Under the pieces are notes generated by a model, which did no database searches, had not been told where the DNA came from, and was given only the letters and a program-made list of their open reading frames with translations. A DNA stretch of 27,441 nt from Scenedesmus sp. ARA3 (taxonomy: Eukaryota; Chlorophyta; Chlorophyceae; Sphaeropleales; Scenedesmaceae). A program made the translations under genes and the position numbers. Shown one piece after another: positions 1 to 9,513 of the stretch; positions within the stretch are counted from its first letter, which is position 1; every line of letters begins with the position of its first letter. The stretch lies in assembly GCA_004335835.1 (NCBI GenBank), contig RWJK01001314.1:1-27441 (forward strand). The letters run 5' to 3'.

Positions 1-593
1 CAGAGCTCTGAGCACTCGCTAATGTATCACTCTGGGGAGCGATAGTGTAGCTGAGTGACAACACTGTCAAAGCAAAGCTTGCAAGCTTGATTCAGGCCAT
101 GGGCACAAGCTGTGGCTGAACTCATTCGAATCACAGCTACTTTGAGCAGGGCCTCATCAGAACCGAGTCACCCAACAAGCCGAAGCATTACTGTTGCTGA
201 TAGCATCCAGCATCACTAGCCGCGGCGGCTATGAATGATCAAGGACAACAGAATTGATGCAGTGCACTGCCAGTGTGCGCACTGCGCAATATCTGCAACC
301 CAGTACATAACACTGCACTAGAGCCCCGGCGCCTGGCAGACGGCCCCAGCTGGGGTTACTTAAAACCCAGGCCAGTCACTGGGCCAGCTGCTGTGAGGCG
401 CGATACAGCGCAAGTGCCTGGCCAGCATGAAACACACCGCCTGCAGCGTGACGTCAACCTGTGCCAACGACATGCCTAACTCCCATCAGTGGAACAAATC
501 ACTGACGAAGCAGGCCGACAGCAGCAGCCGCTTCCACCACCACAATGCAAATCTCTTACGATGCGATCACTCTGCATAAGAACAAACACAAAG
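1..593. other. Region downstream of the HISN7-like gene
   Basis: This stretch lies beyond the stop codon of the minus-strand histidinol-phosphatase gene and probably contains its 3' UTR. I looked for the algal TGTAA signal on the minus strand (TTACA on plus) and did not find a clear one. Short open frames here have no recognisable protein features. I see no RNA gene or repeat array. Confidence 0.4.
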
Positions 594-629
<36 letters not shown>

Positions 630-3600
630 CCACGCCAGCAGCTGCAGCGCCTGCGCGTGTGTCTCAGCATCACCAGCAGCCAGCACCTCCCCCGGTGCCG
701 CCTTGATGGCTGCTGCCACGTCGCCGCCCTGCACCTGCCACCGCAGCGGCTGCCCCGACCAGTCACTGATTACACCCCCAGCACCCTGCAGCAGCCAGGG
801 CAGCAAAAGGTACAACAGACAGTGCAGCAGCAGCTCAGAAAGGTGGCTGCCAGCAGTCAGGCAGGCTCAGCAGTGTGCTTGTCAGCAACATTAAAATGAT
901 CAGCCCAGGTCCTCTTCATGTTGTGCAGCCTGTCTGCTATCAGCCTAGAACTCGCCACACCAGCTGCAAACACCCTGTCCCACGGAAAACATAGCAGGCC
1001 TCAAACAAACCATCCCGAAATAACAATATCACCAATCACAATGAAGAGGCGAAAGTCCACTCACCTGTGTAAACGGCACCAGGGCCATGCAGTCAAAACG
1101 CTTCAGGTCTGCCCCGCCACCAACAACTCTGGCACACAACCACCAACCATCATTGAACAAACAGCAAGTTTATAAACAAACCAGACACACTCACAATTTT
1201 AAAGACAGCATGTCAAACCCACCAATAATCAGGGCACCAGGGCCTCCACCACCAAGAATACACAGCTTTGCATTTTTCATGCTAGACTGTCCATCTTTAC
1301 ACAATCAATTAATAGTTCAACCAATAAAACAAAAACAAAACATCATTTCTCAGGTCAAACGAGAAACAAGGAGTGGCCACATACCTGTATGATGGGCACC
1401 AAGGCCATGTAGTCCTAGGGCTTCAGGTCTGCTTCACCCACCAGACACATGACAATAACACCACAATAACGCAGGAATTAACAGTTATAATGGTGTTGCT
1501 GCCACACCTGTATGATGGGCACCAGGGCCATGTAATCATAAGGCTTCAGGTCAGCCTCAACAACCAGACACATGACAATAACACCACAATAACACAACAA
1601 ATAACAGTTATCATGGTGTTGCTGCCACACCTGTATGATGGGCACCAGGGCCATGTAGTTGTAGGGCTGCAGGTCTGCTTCAACAACCAGACACATGACG
1701 ATAACACAACACATAACAGTTGTAACGGTGCTGCTGCCAACACCTGTATGATGGGCACCAGGGCCATGTAGTCGTAAGGCTTCAGGTCTGCTTCAACCAC
1801 CAGACACATGACAATAAGGTGCGCAGTTATGCTTTTACCATGCTTAGAATCGTCCTATTTACAATAATACAACACATAACAGTAAAAATGGTGTTGCTGC
1901 CACACCTGTATAATGGGCACCAGGGCCATGTAGTCATAGGGCTTCAGGTCAGCCTCAACGACCAGGTCGCAGTGCCCCGCAGCTAGCAGCCCATACGCGT
2001 AGCAGTCGCAGCCGTACATGGGGATGCGCGCTGCGTCACGCACACGGTGGAAGGCCTGCAGGAACATCAATGCATGCAAAAAATCCAACGTTTCGGTTGA
2101 GAGAGCAGCAGTCGCAGCCGTACATGGGGATGCGCACCGCATCACGCACCCGGTGGAACGCCTGCAAAAATTCAGTGTTTCGATTGAGTGAGCAGCAGAC
2201 GCAGCCGTACATGGGGATGCGCACCGCGTCACGCACCCGGTGGAAGGCCTGCAGGAACATCAATGCATGCAAAAAAATCCAACGTTTCGGTTGAGAGAGC
2301 AGCAGTCGCAGCCGTACATGGGGATGCGCACTGCGTCACGCACCCGGTGGAAGGCCTGCAGGCAGCAAGGAAAGGGACAGGTGCAGTGACAACCTGCCGG
2401 CAGCAGATGTAGCGCTGCACAGTGTTCTTGAGAACTGACCTGCGCAGTGACTACGCCACATCTTCCCCACTTTGTTACATGCTGCTGCAGCCCATCTGAG
2501 GCAGCAGCAACACGCGGCTGCTGCGGCCTGCCTGGGACAGCAACACAGGGCTGCTGCACGCACAGCCATGCCTGTGACCCCTCCCCTCCTGCAATCTACC
2601 CACCTGCTCCGTCTGCCCCACATACATGTGCGGCGTCGTGCTGTACATGTGGCTGCTGCAGCATATTTGAGTCAGCAGCAACACGTGGCTGCTACAGCCT
2701 GTCTGGGCCCCTTCCCCAGCCGCCCCACCTGCTCCGTCTCCCCTTCAAACATGTGGGGCGTGGTGCTGTACATGCAGGCGTTGCTGATGTCTCCGCAGGC
2801 CCTTGCTGAGATGGGCCGCCCATTCAGGCTGCTCTGCTGCCCCGCCAGCCCCACCCAGCGCTCTCATGCTGCAACAGACTGGCCCACATGCTGCAACAGA
2901 CTGGCCGAGGCAGCAGCAACATGAGGCTGCAGTAGCCTCCCTGTGAAAGCATCATGCAGCTACCACCTCCTTCACCCACCTGCTCCGTCGCCCCCGCAAA
3001 CATGTGTGGCGTGGTGCTGTACATGTAGGCATTGCTGATGTCTCCGCAGGCCCTGGCTGATATGGGCCGCCCGTTGAGGCTGCTCTGCTGCCCCGCCAGC
3101 CCCACCCAGCGCTCCCGGGTCACCGGCTGGTCGATCACACCCAGCACGGGTGTGCCGTTGTGCAGCAGCGCAATAAGTGTGCCAAACAGCGGCTTGCCTG
3201 CAAGGCAGACGGCGGAAAGCATGGAGTGTGTTGGTAAAAGGTTTTGAGGGATAGAGGTTCAGGTGGGGCAATGCTGTAGGGGTGAGTGTGCAAGCAGCGT
3301 GATGAGCGTGCCAAACAGCAGCTTGCCTGCGGGACCGGACACGTCATGCATGATGTGCGTGTGTTGGATAATGGTTGAAAAAGCAGATGCTAAGGCGGGT
3401 GATGTACCACAGCTGCCTATGGCACTTGTTGTCAGGCTGCACACCAAGGCATCTTGAATGACCCAGGGCAACATCACCCTGCTGCTGCTACTGCTGGTGC
3501 CGCGCGAGGCCTGTGTGCTGTCCTATTCTCCTGCATCCCTGCTGCTGCTGCTGCCCCATCCCATTGGCGTGCTGTCCATTTCCCCTAGTGCCGCTGCTGC

Positions 3601-4263
3601 TGTTGCCGCTGCAGCTGCTATGCCAGCGCCAAAGCACAGCAAGCTGCCGCCAGATGCCTCCAAACAACCCCCGCTCCTCCCACCTGTGACAAAGCTGCTG
3701 CTGATGATGCTGCTGCTGCTATTGCCGCTGCGGCTATGCCCGGCAATCAACAAACAACCCCTTGCCCTCCCACCTGTGATGAAGCTCTTTGTGCCATCAA
3801 TGGGGTCTAGCACCCACAGCCACTCATCACCGCTGCTGCTGCTGCTGCTGCTGTTGCTGCCATCCCCGCTGCTGCTGCTGCTGCTGCCCAGCGTCAGCCC
3901 TGCCTCCTCCCCAAACACAGCATGGCTTGGGTATGCAGCAGCAATCAGCTTGCGCATTGCCTCCTCGGCCTGCCTGTCTGCGATTGTGACAGGGCTTGCA
4001 TCGCTCTTGCTGTCCACGTTGAGCTTGGTGCGGAAGTAGCGCGTGGTGATGAGCCCGGCTGCATCTGCCAAGTCGTGTGCCAGCTGCAGGAACTGCAGGT
4101 GCGGCTGCTGCTGCAGCAGCTGTTGTTGCGTTGAGGCAGTCTGCTGCGGCCTGCGCAGGACAGCAGTGGGCACAGCTGCAGTGTGATAAAAAGTTGCGAT
4201 TGCGTGCTGTCGCTCAGCTGCTGGCAAGGAGGTGGTGGACATTTCAAAACAAAGTGGCAGCAT
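594..4263 (-). CDS. HISN7: Histidinol-phosphate phosphatase, HISN7/IMPL2 type (inositol monophosphatase superfamily), 4 exons
   Basis: Predicted join on the minus strand: 4263-3774, 3197-2980, 2055-1906, 785-594; phases agree and give 349 aa, close to the plant enzyme (about 346 aa, from memory). Family role: Mg-dependent dephosphorylation of histidinol phosphate to histidinol in chloroplast histidine biosynthesis. Residues 1-55 are a Gln/Ala/Thr-rich leader that could be a transit peptide. Seen motifs: SPVTIADRQAEEAM (about 90-103), metal-binding GEE (118-120), DPIDGTKSF (153-161), FGTLIALL, GVIDQP, RWVGL, YSTTPHMF, then YGCDCYAYGLLAAG and VVEADLKPYDYMALVPIIQ running into GAGGVISDW. The LKPYD sequence replaces the WD motif of classical inositol monophosphatases, which favours HISN7 over IMPase or 3'-nucleotidase. 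Oddities: a Ser/Gly run at 127-145 and ten C-terminal Gln. Every intron carries tandem copies of its flanking exon ends. The start could instead be Met8. Confidence 0.9.
597..626 (-). repeat. (CAG)10 coding a C-terminal poly-Gln tail
   Basis: Ten perfect CTG units on plus (CAG in sense) encode ten Gln directly before the TAA stop (594-596) of the HISN7-like gene. The plant family members I know end near the preceding Trp, so the tail looks like a microsatellite added at the stop. Confidence 0.9.
1066..1811 (-). repeat. Tandem copies of the exon 3 3' end and donor in HISN7 intron 3
   Basis: Intron 3 (786-1905) holds four clear copies of the last ~57 nt of exon 3, the donor and ~60 nt of intron, marked by plus-strand GATGGGCACC at 1391, 1514, 1637 and 1750; the real exon has the equivalent site at 1912. 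Spacing is 123, 123, 113 and 162 nt. Each copy encodes a version of EADLKPYDYMALVPIIQ and keeps a donor (CAG|GTGTGG, CAG|GTGTTG or CAG|GTATGT). A more diverged copy lies at about 1066-1125. About 1126-1380 and 786-1065 hold no other feature I recognise. Confidence 0.9.
2100..2362 (-). repeat. Three tandem copies of the exon 3 acceptor and 5' end in HISN7 intron 2
   Basis: Upstream (in sense) of real exon 3, which starts at 2055, three further copies carry acceptor CTGCAG or TTGCAG plus the exon start AFHRVRDA..RIPMYGC. The marker GCCGTACATG on plus is at 2011 (real), 2117, 2204 and 2311, giving spacings of 106, 87 and 107 nt. Each unit also carries ~45 nt of the intron end. The copies diverge from the real exon after GCDC, where the coding part ends abruptly. 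Confidence 0.92.
2500..2935 (-). repeat. Copies of the exon 2 3' end and donor in HISN7 intron 2
   Basis: Real exon 2 ends at 2980. A ~139-nt copy at about 2725-2863 repeats its 3' half with an open frame (QSSLNGRPISARACGDISNA, then YSTTPHMF) and the donor. A shorter, more diverged copy lies at about 2599-2655. A shared intronic stretch (plus-strand GCAGCAGCAACA followed by a GGCTGCTG-like sequence) follows each at about 2505, 2675 and 2910, so the duplicated unit spans exon end, donor and about 90 nt of intron. Between 2363 and 2500 I see nothing else. Confidence 0.88.
3298..3335 (-). repeat. Copy of the exon 2 acceptor and 5' start in HISN7 intron 1
   Basis: Sense strand reads CCGCAG then GCAAGCTGCTGTTTGGCACG, a near copy of real exon 2 (acceptor ...TTGCAG, start at 3197). 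It encodes GKLLFGTLITLL against GKPLFGTLIALL and keeps the AG. It lies on the intron side of the real acceptor. Confidence 0.85.
3606..3697 (-). repeat. Copy of the exon 1 3' end and donor in HISN7 intron 1
   Basis: The segment repeats the neighbourhood of the real exon 1 donor (3774/3773): sense TTTGTCACAG|GTGGGAGGAG against TTCATCACAG|GTGGGAGGGC, followed by similar intron (GGTTGTTTG). It encodes FVTGGR where the real junction reads FITG. Intron 1 is 3198-3773; its remainder holds CTG-type short tracts and no other feature. Confidence 0.8.
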
Positions 4264-5066
4264 TACGTGCTTTTCACGCTGTTGCTGATCGTGCTGAAAA
4301 CTTTGATGCTAGTACTGCTGCTGCTGCTGCTGCTGGTGCCTGCTTGCCACCCTGATCAGAGCCATAGCAGCTGTCAAGCTTCCATATGGCTTTTTAACTA
4401 CTTGAACTCTTACATGGATGCCTTGAGCAGCGGACCACGCCGAGTGCAAGGAGTGTTGTGCGCCTGCAATGGCTTCGCACACTGGCTACGTGTGTGACTT
4501 GCCGCCAACATTCCTCCACTTGCAACTGAGGAAGAGATGTATTTCGTCTGTCTGTTTTTTTTTGAATTCTGCACTCGCTGCAGACACAAGTTTGATCGCA
4601 GGGCCAGCACGAGACGAGGCAGGAGACCTATGCAAGCCCACCAACTGTCAAAAAAATACTCAGGAGTTGACTTGATCCTCAAACGTGATGTGTTTGACCA
4701 ATGTACCTCGACTCGCAGTACTGTTACAGCCGATTGTCCCGCCCAACTCGAACAACGACATTGAAGGGCCGACGCCGGCCTGATCACGTCTCCTGCATCT
4801 GATTCCATGCTAAACAAGTACTCATTAATTTGAATAGCACCAGACAATGCGTCGCTCGACGGAAGTTCACCTGCTGCAGCAGGTGACTGCACCTGCCAAC
4901 CTGCTGCCTGTTCCACCGGACGACGTTGACGTGCTCGGTTGAGCAGCCGAAGCCTACATATGCAACCTGTGCCGAGCATGAGCGCTCAACGAGCTCGTTG
5001 CTTCGCTTCTGGCAGCCCTCCATCATCAACTGCCTGTCAGCAGCACCCTCTTCTAAACACATCACC
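4264..5066. other. Divergent intergenic region (putative bidirectional promoter)
   Basis: About 800 bp separate the HISN7-like start (minus, 4263) from the small secreted-protein start (plus, 5067), so both 5' UTRs and promoters should lie here. A short (CTG)n tract lies at about 4315-4334. A minus-strand open frame at 4410-4979 has no recognisable features. No TATA box or operator can be assigned with confidence. Confidence 0.5.
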
Positions 5067-6033
5067 ATGGCCATCAGCAAATCCCTCAGTTGCGCCTTCG
5101 CGGTTCTTCTGTTCGCGTGCTGCACCGTTCAAGCTCGTAGGCTACACGAAGTTGGTAAGCCACACAGCTGTGACAGCTGGACAGCCAGCAGCGGACCTGC
5201 TGCACCGGCAGCTGTGAACTTTGGTGCTGGTCCTTCACCGCTAGCCCATCTGCTGCAGGATGCTGTTGTTGGCGGTTGACAGGCACACTTCGACACCTGC
5301 TGCCTGTACTGACTGGTTGTTTGCTGCCTTTGCTAGCAGGAGATGTGACCTCCAAGACCACCATCTGGCTCGACCCCAATGGAGGAGTGCTGCCACTGTC
5401 ACAGCGCCTTGAGCTGGTGAGCGCTGCTGCTGCTGCTGCTGCTGCTGCCGCTGCCGCCGCTGCTGCTGCTGCTGCTGCTACTCATAGTTGAGAGAAGTTG
5501 GATGCAGCCGTGCCATGCAACGCTGTTGTGTTGCTGCTGTCCTGGAAGCTGCTGTGCATGCTGCGCTGGCAGCTGCAGGCCATGACTTGCGTAGAACTTG
5601 CTAGTGTTATCTGTACATGCCATCTCAAATCAGCAGCTCATACCAGCAATGATGCAGCCAAGACTGATAGGCACTGCCTGCAAATGTGCCTTCAAGATTT
5701 GGCCTGTGCCTGCAGCAGGCTTTGAGAGGATTTCAACAGCTGCCTCTCCAACAGCTGCCTCTGCAGCACAGTGCAGTAGGACATGCCTGCAGGCCTTGCA
5801 CACCAATCTCCTCCTAGCAGCACTTGAAAACCGCCTGCTTTGTGCTGCTGCTGCTGCTGCTGTTCTGCAGCTGGCCAAGGCCAACGCCAACCAGACGGCC
5901 ATCCTGCTGGCTGAGAAGCACTGCAAGGCACACAAGTACGAGGGCTGCAAGGAGGTGAGGCGCCTGCTGCTGCTGCCAGTGGGGAATGCCTGGCACATCT
6001 GGCTCGGCACAGCGTGCACGCTGTGCTTGTCTG

Positions 6034-6085
<52 letters not shown>

Positions 6086-7201
6086 CTAGCTGATGTTGAA
6101 AGGCACACAAGTACGAGGGCTGCAAGGAGGTGAGGCGCCTGATGCTGTCAGTGGGGGATGCCTGGCACATCTGGCTCGGCACAGCGTGATCGCTGTGCTC
6201 GTCTGCTGTTGCTGCTGCTGTCTAGCTGGTGTTTAAAGGCACACAAGTACGAGGGCTGCAAGGAGGTGAGGCGCCTGCTGCTGCCAGTGGGGATTGCCTG
6301 GCGCATGCTGCCTTACACAGCTTGCTGCTGCTGCCGTCTTGCTTGACTACTGCCTAATTGACCAGCAGTTTCAGGCCAGGTTTTCAAGGCAAATGGGCGC
6401 AGCGTGCACACAGCTTGCAGGAAACGATGCTGCAAAAGGAGCGCACGTGTTGCCGCTACGCTGTGCTGATGTCTGTGCTAACCTGCACAGTGTGACTCAA
6501 TGCTGTTGCGCCTACTCTCACCCCCGCAGGTCAAGCTGCTGAAGGCGGCTGGTGCTCAGCCTGCTGCCATAAGCAGCACACCCCTTGTCCTGCTGCCAAC
6601 TTCTGTACTTGTTTGCTGCTGCCAATGCACCTGCAGGTTGAGCTGCTCAAGGCTGCTGATGCAACGCCTGCTGCAAAGGGTGGCGAAGAAGTGGAGGCGC
6701 CCTGCCACCAGAACATGCTGGCGTGACCAACCCTGTTTCTGATCTTCCACTCCTTACACCTGCCCTGCCTTTCTGCTACTGCCGTTGCACCTGGACCTGC
6801 AGGTCGAGCTGCTCAAGGCTGCTGGTGCAAAGCCTGCTGCTACGGGTGGTGAGGAGGTGACGGCGCCCTGCCACCAGAACATGCTGGCGCGACCGTTTCT
6901 GTTTCTCCTTGTCCCCTCCTATATCCTAACACCTGCCCTGCCTGTATGCCTACTGCCATTGCATGCACTACCACAGGTCGAGCTGCTCAAGGCTGCTGGT
7001 GCAAAGCCTGCTGCTACGGGTGGCGAGGAGGTCACCGCGCCCTGCCACCAGAACATGCTGGCCAGCTGGTTCTTTGGCACCTACTGCGAGCTGGCCACGT
7101 TTGATGCCCCCCTGAAGGACCCCTCCACGTACAAGCAGCCCAAGGCAGCGGCCGGCAAGCGGAGGAGCCTGCTGTCTGCCGTGGCGGCACGCCTGCAGTG
7201 A
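5067..7201 (+). CDS. Small secreted protein of unknown function, 4 exons, 157 aa
   Basis: Join: 5067-5154, 5340-5416, 5871-5954, 6977-7201; phases fit and the stop is TGA at 7199-7201. Residues 1-23 are a typical signal peptide (Met, Lys, long hydrophobic core, ending VQA before RR), so the product is predicted secreted or in the endomembrane system. The mature part contains WLDPNGGVLPLSQRLEL, a helical KANANQTAILLAEKHC, four Cys after the signal (KHC, EGC, PCHQ, TYCEL), a SWFFGTYCELATFDAPLKDP block and a basic C-terminus (GKRRSLL). I do not recognise the family. Donors are GTAAGC, GTGAGC and GTGAGG. The third intron (5955-6976) carries two donor-side and three acceptor-side copies of its flanking exon ends. 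Intron 2 (5417-5870) opens with a GCT tract and otherwise shows nothing. The final exon choice rests on the only copy that continues into a long frame. Confidence 0.75.
5423..5479 (+). repeat. Interrupted (GCT)n tract in intron 2 of the small secreted-protein gene
   Basis: About 19 GCT/GCC units begin six bases after the exon 2 end (donor GTGAGC). Sense orientation is GCT/CTG. It lies wholly inside the predicted intron. Confidence 0.85.
6031..6300 (+). repeat. CTG tract and two copies of the exon 3 3' end and donor
   Basis: The real exon 3 end has GGCACACAAG at 5928 and donor GAG|GTGAGG after 5954. Copies start at 6102 and 6238 (spacing 174 and 136) and repeat HKYEGCKE plus GTGAGGCGCCTG and ~110 nt of following intron. 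A (CTG/TGC)n tract at 6031-6084 lies inside the unit. Its different lengths between units explain most of the spacing difference. All copies keep the donor GT. Confidence 0.92.
6515..6976 (+). repeat. Three copies of the exon 4 acceptor and 5' start
   Basis: Exon-like starts at 6530, 6637 and 6803 precede the real start at 6977 (spacing 107, 166, 174). Each has a CAG acceptor followed by V(E/K)LLKAA. The last two extend through an EEV..PCHQNML-like block before diverging at 'GCG(C/T)GACC', where the real exon continues into ASWFFG. They lie only on the 3' side of the intron. Confidence 0.92.
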
Positions 7202-7290
7202 CGCGGCGGTTGGGTGTGGTGCAGCTAGAGTTGTGTTACAAACTTGCGGGGTGCAGTAATCAAGGATTCACCTTGTTATGCGGGATGTGC

Positions 7291-7414
7291 ACATTCTCTG
7301 TCGGGACTGGTGGCTGCATAAGGCAATTGGGTAAGCAGGATCACCAATTGGGTAAGCAGGATCACATTCTCTGTCGGGACTGGTGGCAGCATAAGGCAAT
7401 CGGGTGAGCAGGAT
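7291..7414 (+). repeat. Two-unit tandem repeat in the 3' UTR
   Basis: A ~50-nt unit (start ACATTCTCTGTCGGGACTGG, end AGCAGGAT) begins at 7291 and again at 7364, 73 nt apart. A shorter duplicated CAATTGGGTAAGCAGGATCA lies between (7324 and 7345). Each unit contains GGGTAAGC or GGGTGAGC, which resembles a 5' splice site. Confidence 0.85.
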
Positions 7415-7863
7415 AGCCTGTCTCTGTCCCAAACCTGCGCAATACTTACAGTCCTGCTTCCTTGTTAGCTGGCCAGCGGCTGACATCATATGCTTCAGCA
7501 GCCGCTATGGCAGCTGCCTGGCAGAGAGATGCACACCTTACCAATGGTTTGGACGCCTGCCAGGGCTGTGACTGCCACGGCGGGGCTGTGATATGTACAG
7601 TATGACTCATAATTGATGAGTCTTGTGTCCTGCTTCAGTTGGGACCGCACATACCACTGCTGAATAGCAGTACTATCAAGCAAATTATCCTGGCAAAGTA
7701 CTGCGGTTGCTGCAATGACAGCGGCATAGTGTTGTGCAGCGGCAGCGCATGCTGAGATGCATGGCCTGCTCATGCACTGCAGTACTGGCAGTACAGGTGC
7801 AAGTTCTGATGCCACCTTTTCCTTCAAAGTGTTGTTTCTGCTGTAGGAGCCTGATGTCTGCTC

Positions 7864-7888
7864 TGTAAACCGGTCGTTACCTATGTAA
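7864..7888 (+). terminator. Two TGTAA motifs, candidate poly(A) signals
   Basis: TGTAA occurs at 7864-7868 and 7884-7888, about 670 nt after the stop of the small secreted-protein gene. TGTAA is the usual green-algal polyadenylation signal. A five-base motif is weak evidence by itself; the call rests on position and clustering. Confidence 0.4.
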
Positions 7889-8490
7889 CATTCATGACAT
7901 AAACTCGCAGATGTCAGGTTCTGGTGGCAGTGCCGCTCTTCAGCATTTGATGTTGACCTTTTGCGACTGTGCAGAAGTGCCCTGCTGCTCATCGCATGGC
8001 TTGAAGGCTTTGGGAAGTCACGCTTTTCACGACCTGAAATGAATTTTAAAGGGTGCCATCTTCAACCGACTGGTCTGCAACTTGCGATACCTGTGCAGAA
8101 CAGCGTCATGCTGTCATGAGTCATGTCAGGCTTGGCACCTGACACGTCGTGATAGTGTGGGGCGGATGTTGCAGACATGCTTGCTGGTCCCTTACAGCAA
8201 CGGAAGTTGTTCAACTGCTGAGTATGGTGTTGGCAGCATCCGTGTTCCAGCACGCTAGTGCCAACACCTGTCACCAACTTAAGCTGGTGAGGTTCACTGC
8301 GCGGGTTCATCACCATGGGCACAGCAAGTGCCTGGAAAGACGGAACATACGGCTAAACGTTAGTTTTCCACCTACCCTTTATATTGTAAATCACGGAGCA
8401 TTCGGTGACGTGAACCTGTAGACAACTTCGAGTTCCGTCGGTTCTGCTGCCTACATCGCTCAGGATCGTCTAGCGGGGAACGATTCAAAT

Positions 8491-9482
8491 ATGGTTGAGG
8501 CGGGGGCAACGTCACCAGCCACGCAGGCTGTGCTGGCTCTGTTCGGTACGCGTGCGGGCTATACCAACAGCAGCAACTGCCCTGCAGGTCTGTGCAGCAT
8601 GCACGACAGTGATCACGCTGCTGCTCTCTTGCAGGCATCAGTGCTGCTGCTTTGGCACTGTATATGGCAACACTACTGTACAGAGTGGTGTCCAGCATCA
8701 CCAAGAGTGCTTCAGCTGCAAGGTTCGTACCGCTTAACCAGCATCAGCAGGAGCAGAACAGCAAAACTGCACACAAGTTATTCAATTCGCCACCAAGTTG
8801 TCTTGATTAATACCGCAGTATACATGAGGCTGTATGGATTCAGCAGCATGCAGCGTAGACACGGCTGCTGCTGAACAGTGTTGAGCAAGCACTGGCGGCA
8901 ATCAGCAGCGACTTCTCACACACACAGCCAGAGCAGCAAGCGGTGTCAACCTGCTAAACTGCCATCAGCTTATTCTGATGTTCCAGGGAGGTAAAGGGCA
9001 AGGGCTCAGCCAAGAGCGCAGCAGCGCCTGCAGCAGCAGCAGCAGCCAGCCAGCAAGGCGGCCCCAAGCAGGGTGGTGGCGCCCGCAAGGCAGACCTGAA
9101 GACACTCATCAAGCAGAGCAAGGCAGCGGAGAAGATGTGAGGCGGTGCAGCTGCAGCAGCAGCACGGACGCTTACGCAGGGACAGCTGCAGCAGTGGCGG
9201 CATCATAAAGAAGCGCAACAGGAAAAACCGTGGCAGCAGCAGCACACGTGTTGCCACATTATGCTGCAGCTGTGCACGTATTCAGGAGCCATTGCCCTTT
9301 TGTCTTGTTGGCCCGGTACCGGCGTAGCAGCTGCAGTAGCTAAGGTCAAAGCACACAGAGCGTTGCTAGATCAGCCATGCCAGCTACCGGGCAGCAGCTG
9401 CATGCCGTTCCTGCAACCTGGAATGGCAGCAACCTACAAGACAACAGCTGCCTCCTTGTTCACCCACTATCGGTTGTTGACC

Positions 9483-9513
<31 letters not shown>

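Larger units (their letters stand above)
7202..8490. other. 3' UTR and intergenic region before the TBL2-like gene
   Basis: The first ~690 bp probably hold the 3' UTR of the small secreted-protein gene, including a tandem repeat (7291-7414) and two TGTAA motifs (7864-7868, 7884-7888). A 165-codon minus-strand ATG frame (7992-7495) shows no domain, signal peptide or composition like the neighbouring exons, so I do not call it. The rest should contain the promoter of the 8491 gene; no specific element is recognised. Confidence 0.45.

Noticed and set aside
1381..2362. Regular direct repeats with spacers resembling a CRISPR array
   Set aside because: The repeated units encode parts of HISN7 exon 3 with its splice sites, the spacers are also repeated, and the context is a eukaryotic intron.
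4410..4979. 189-codon minus-strand frame between the first two genes
   Set aside because: It occupies the divergent promoter region and shows no protein features.
7495..7992. 165-codon minus-strand ATG frame
   Set aside because: No signal peptide, domain or repeat; composition unlike neighbouring exons; it overlaps the expected plus-strand 3' UTR. It could be chance.
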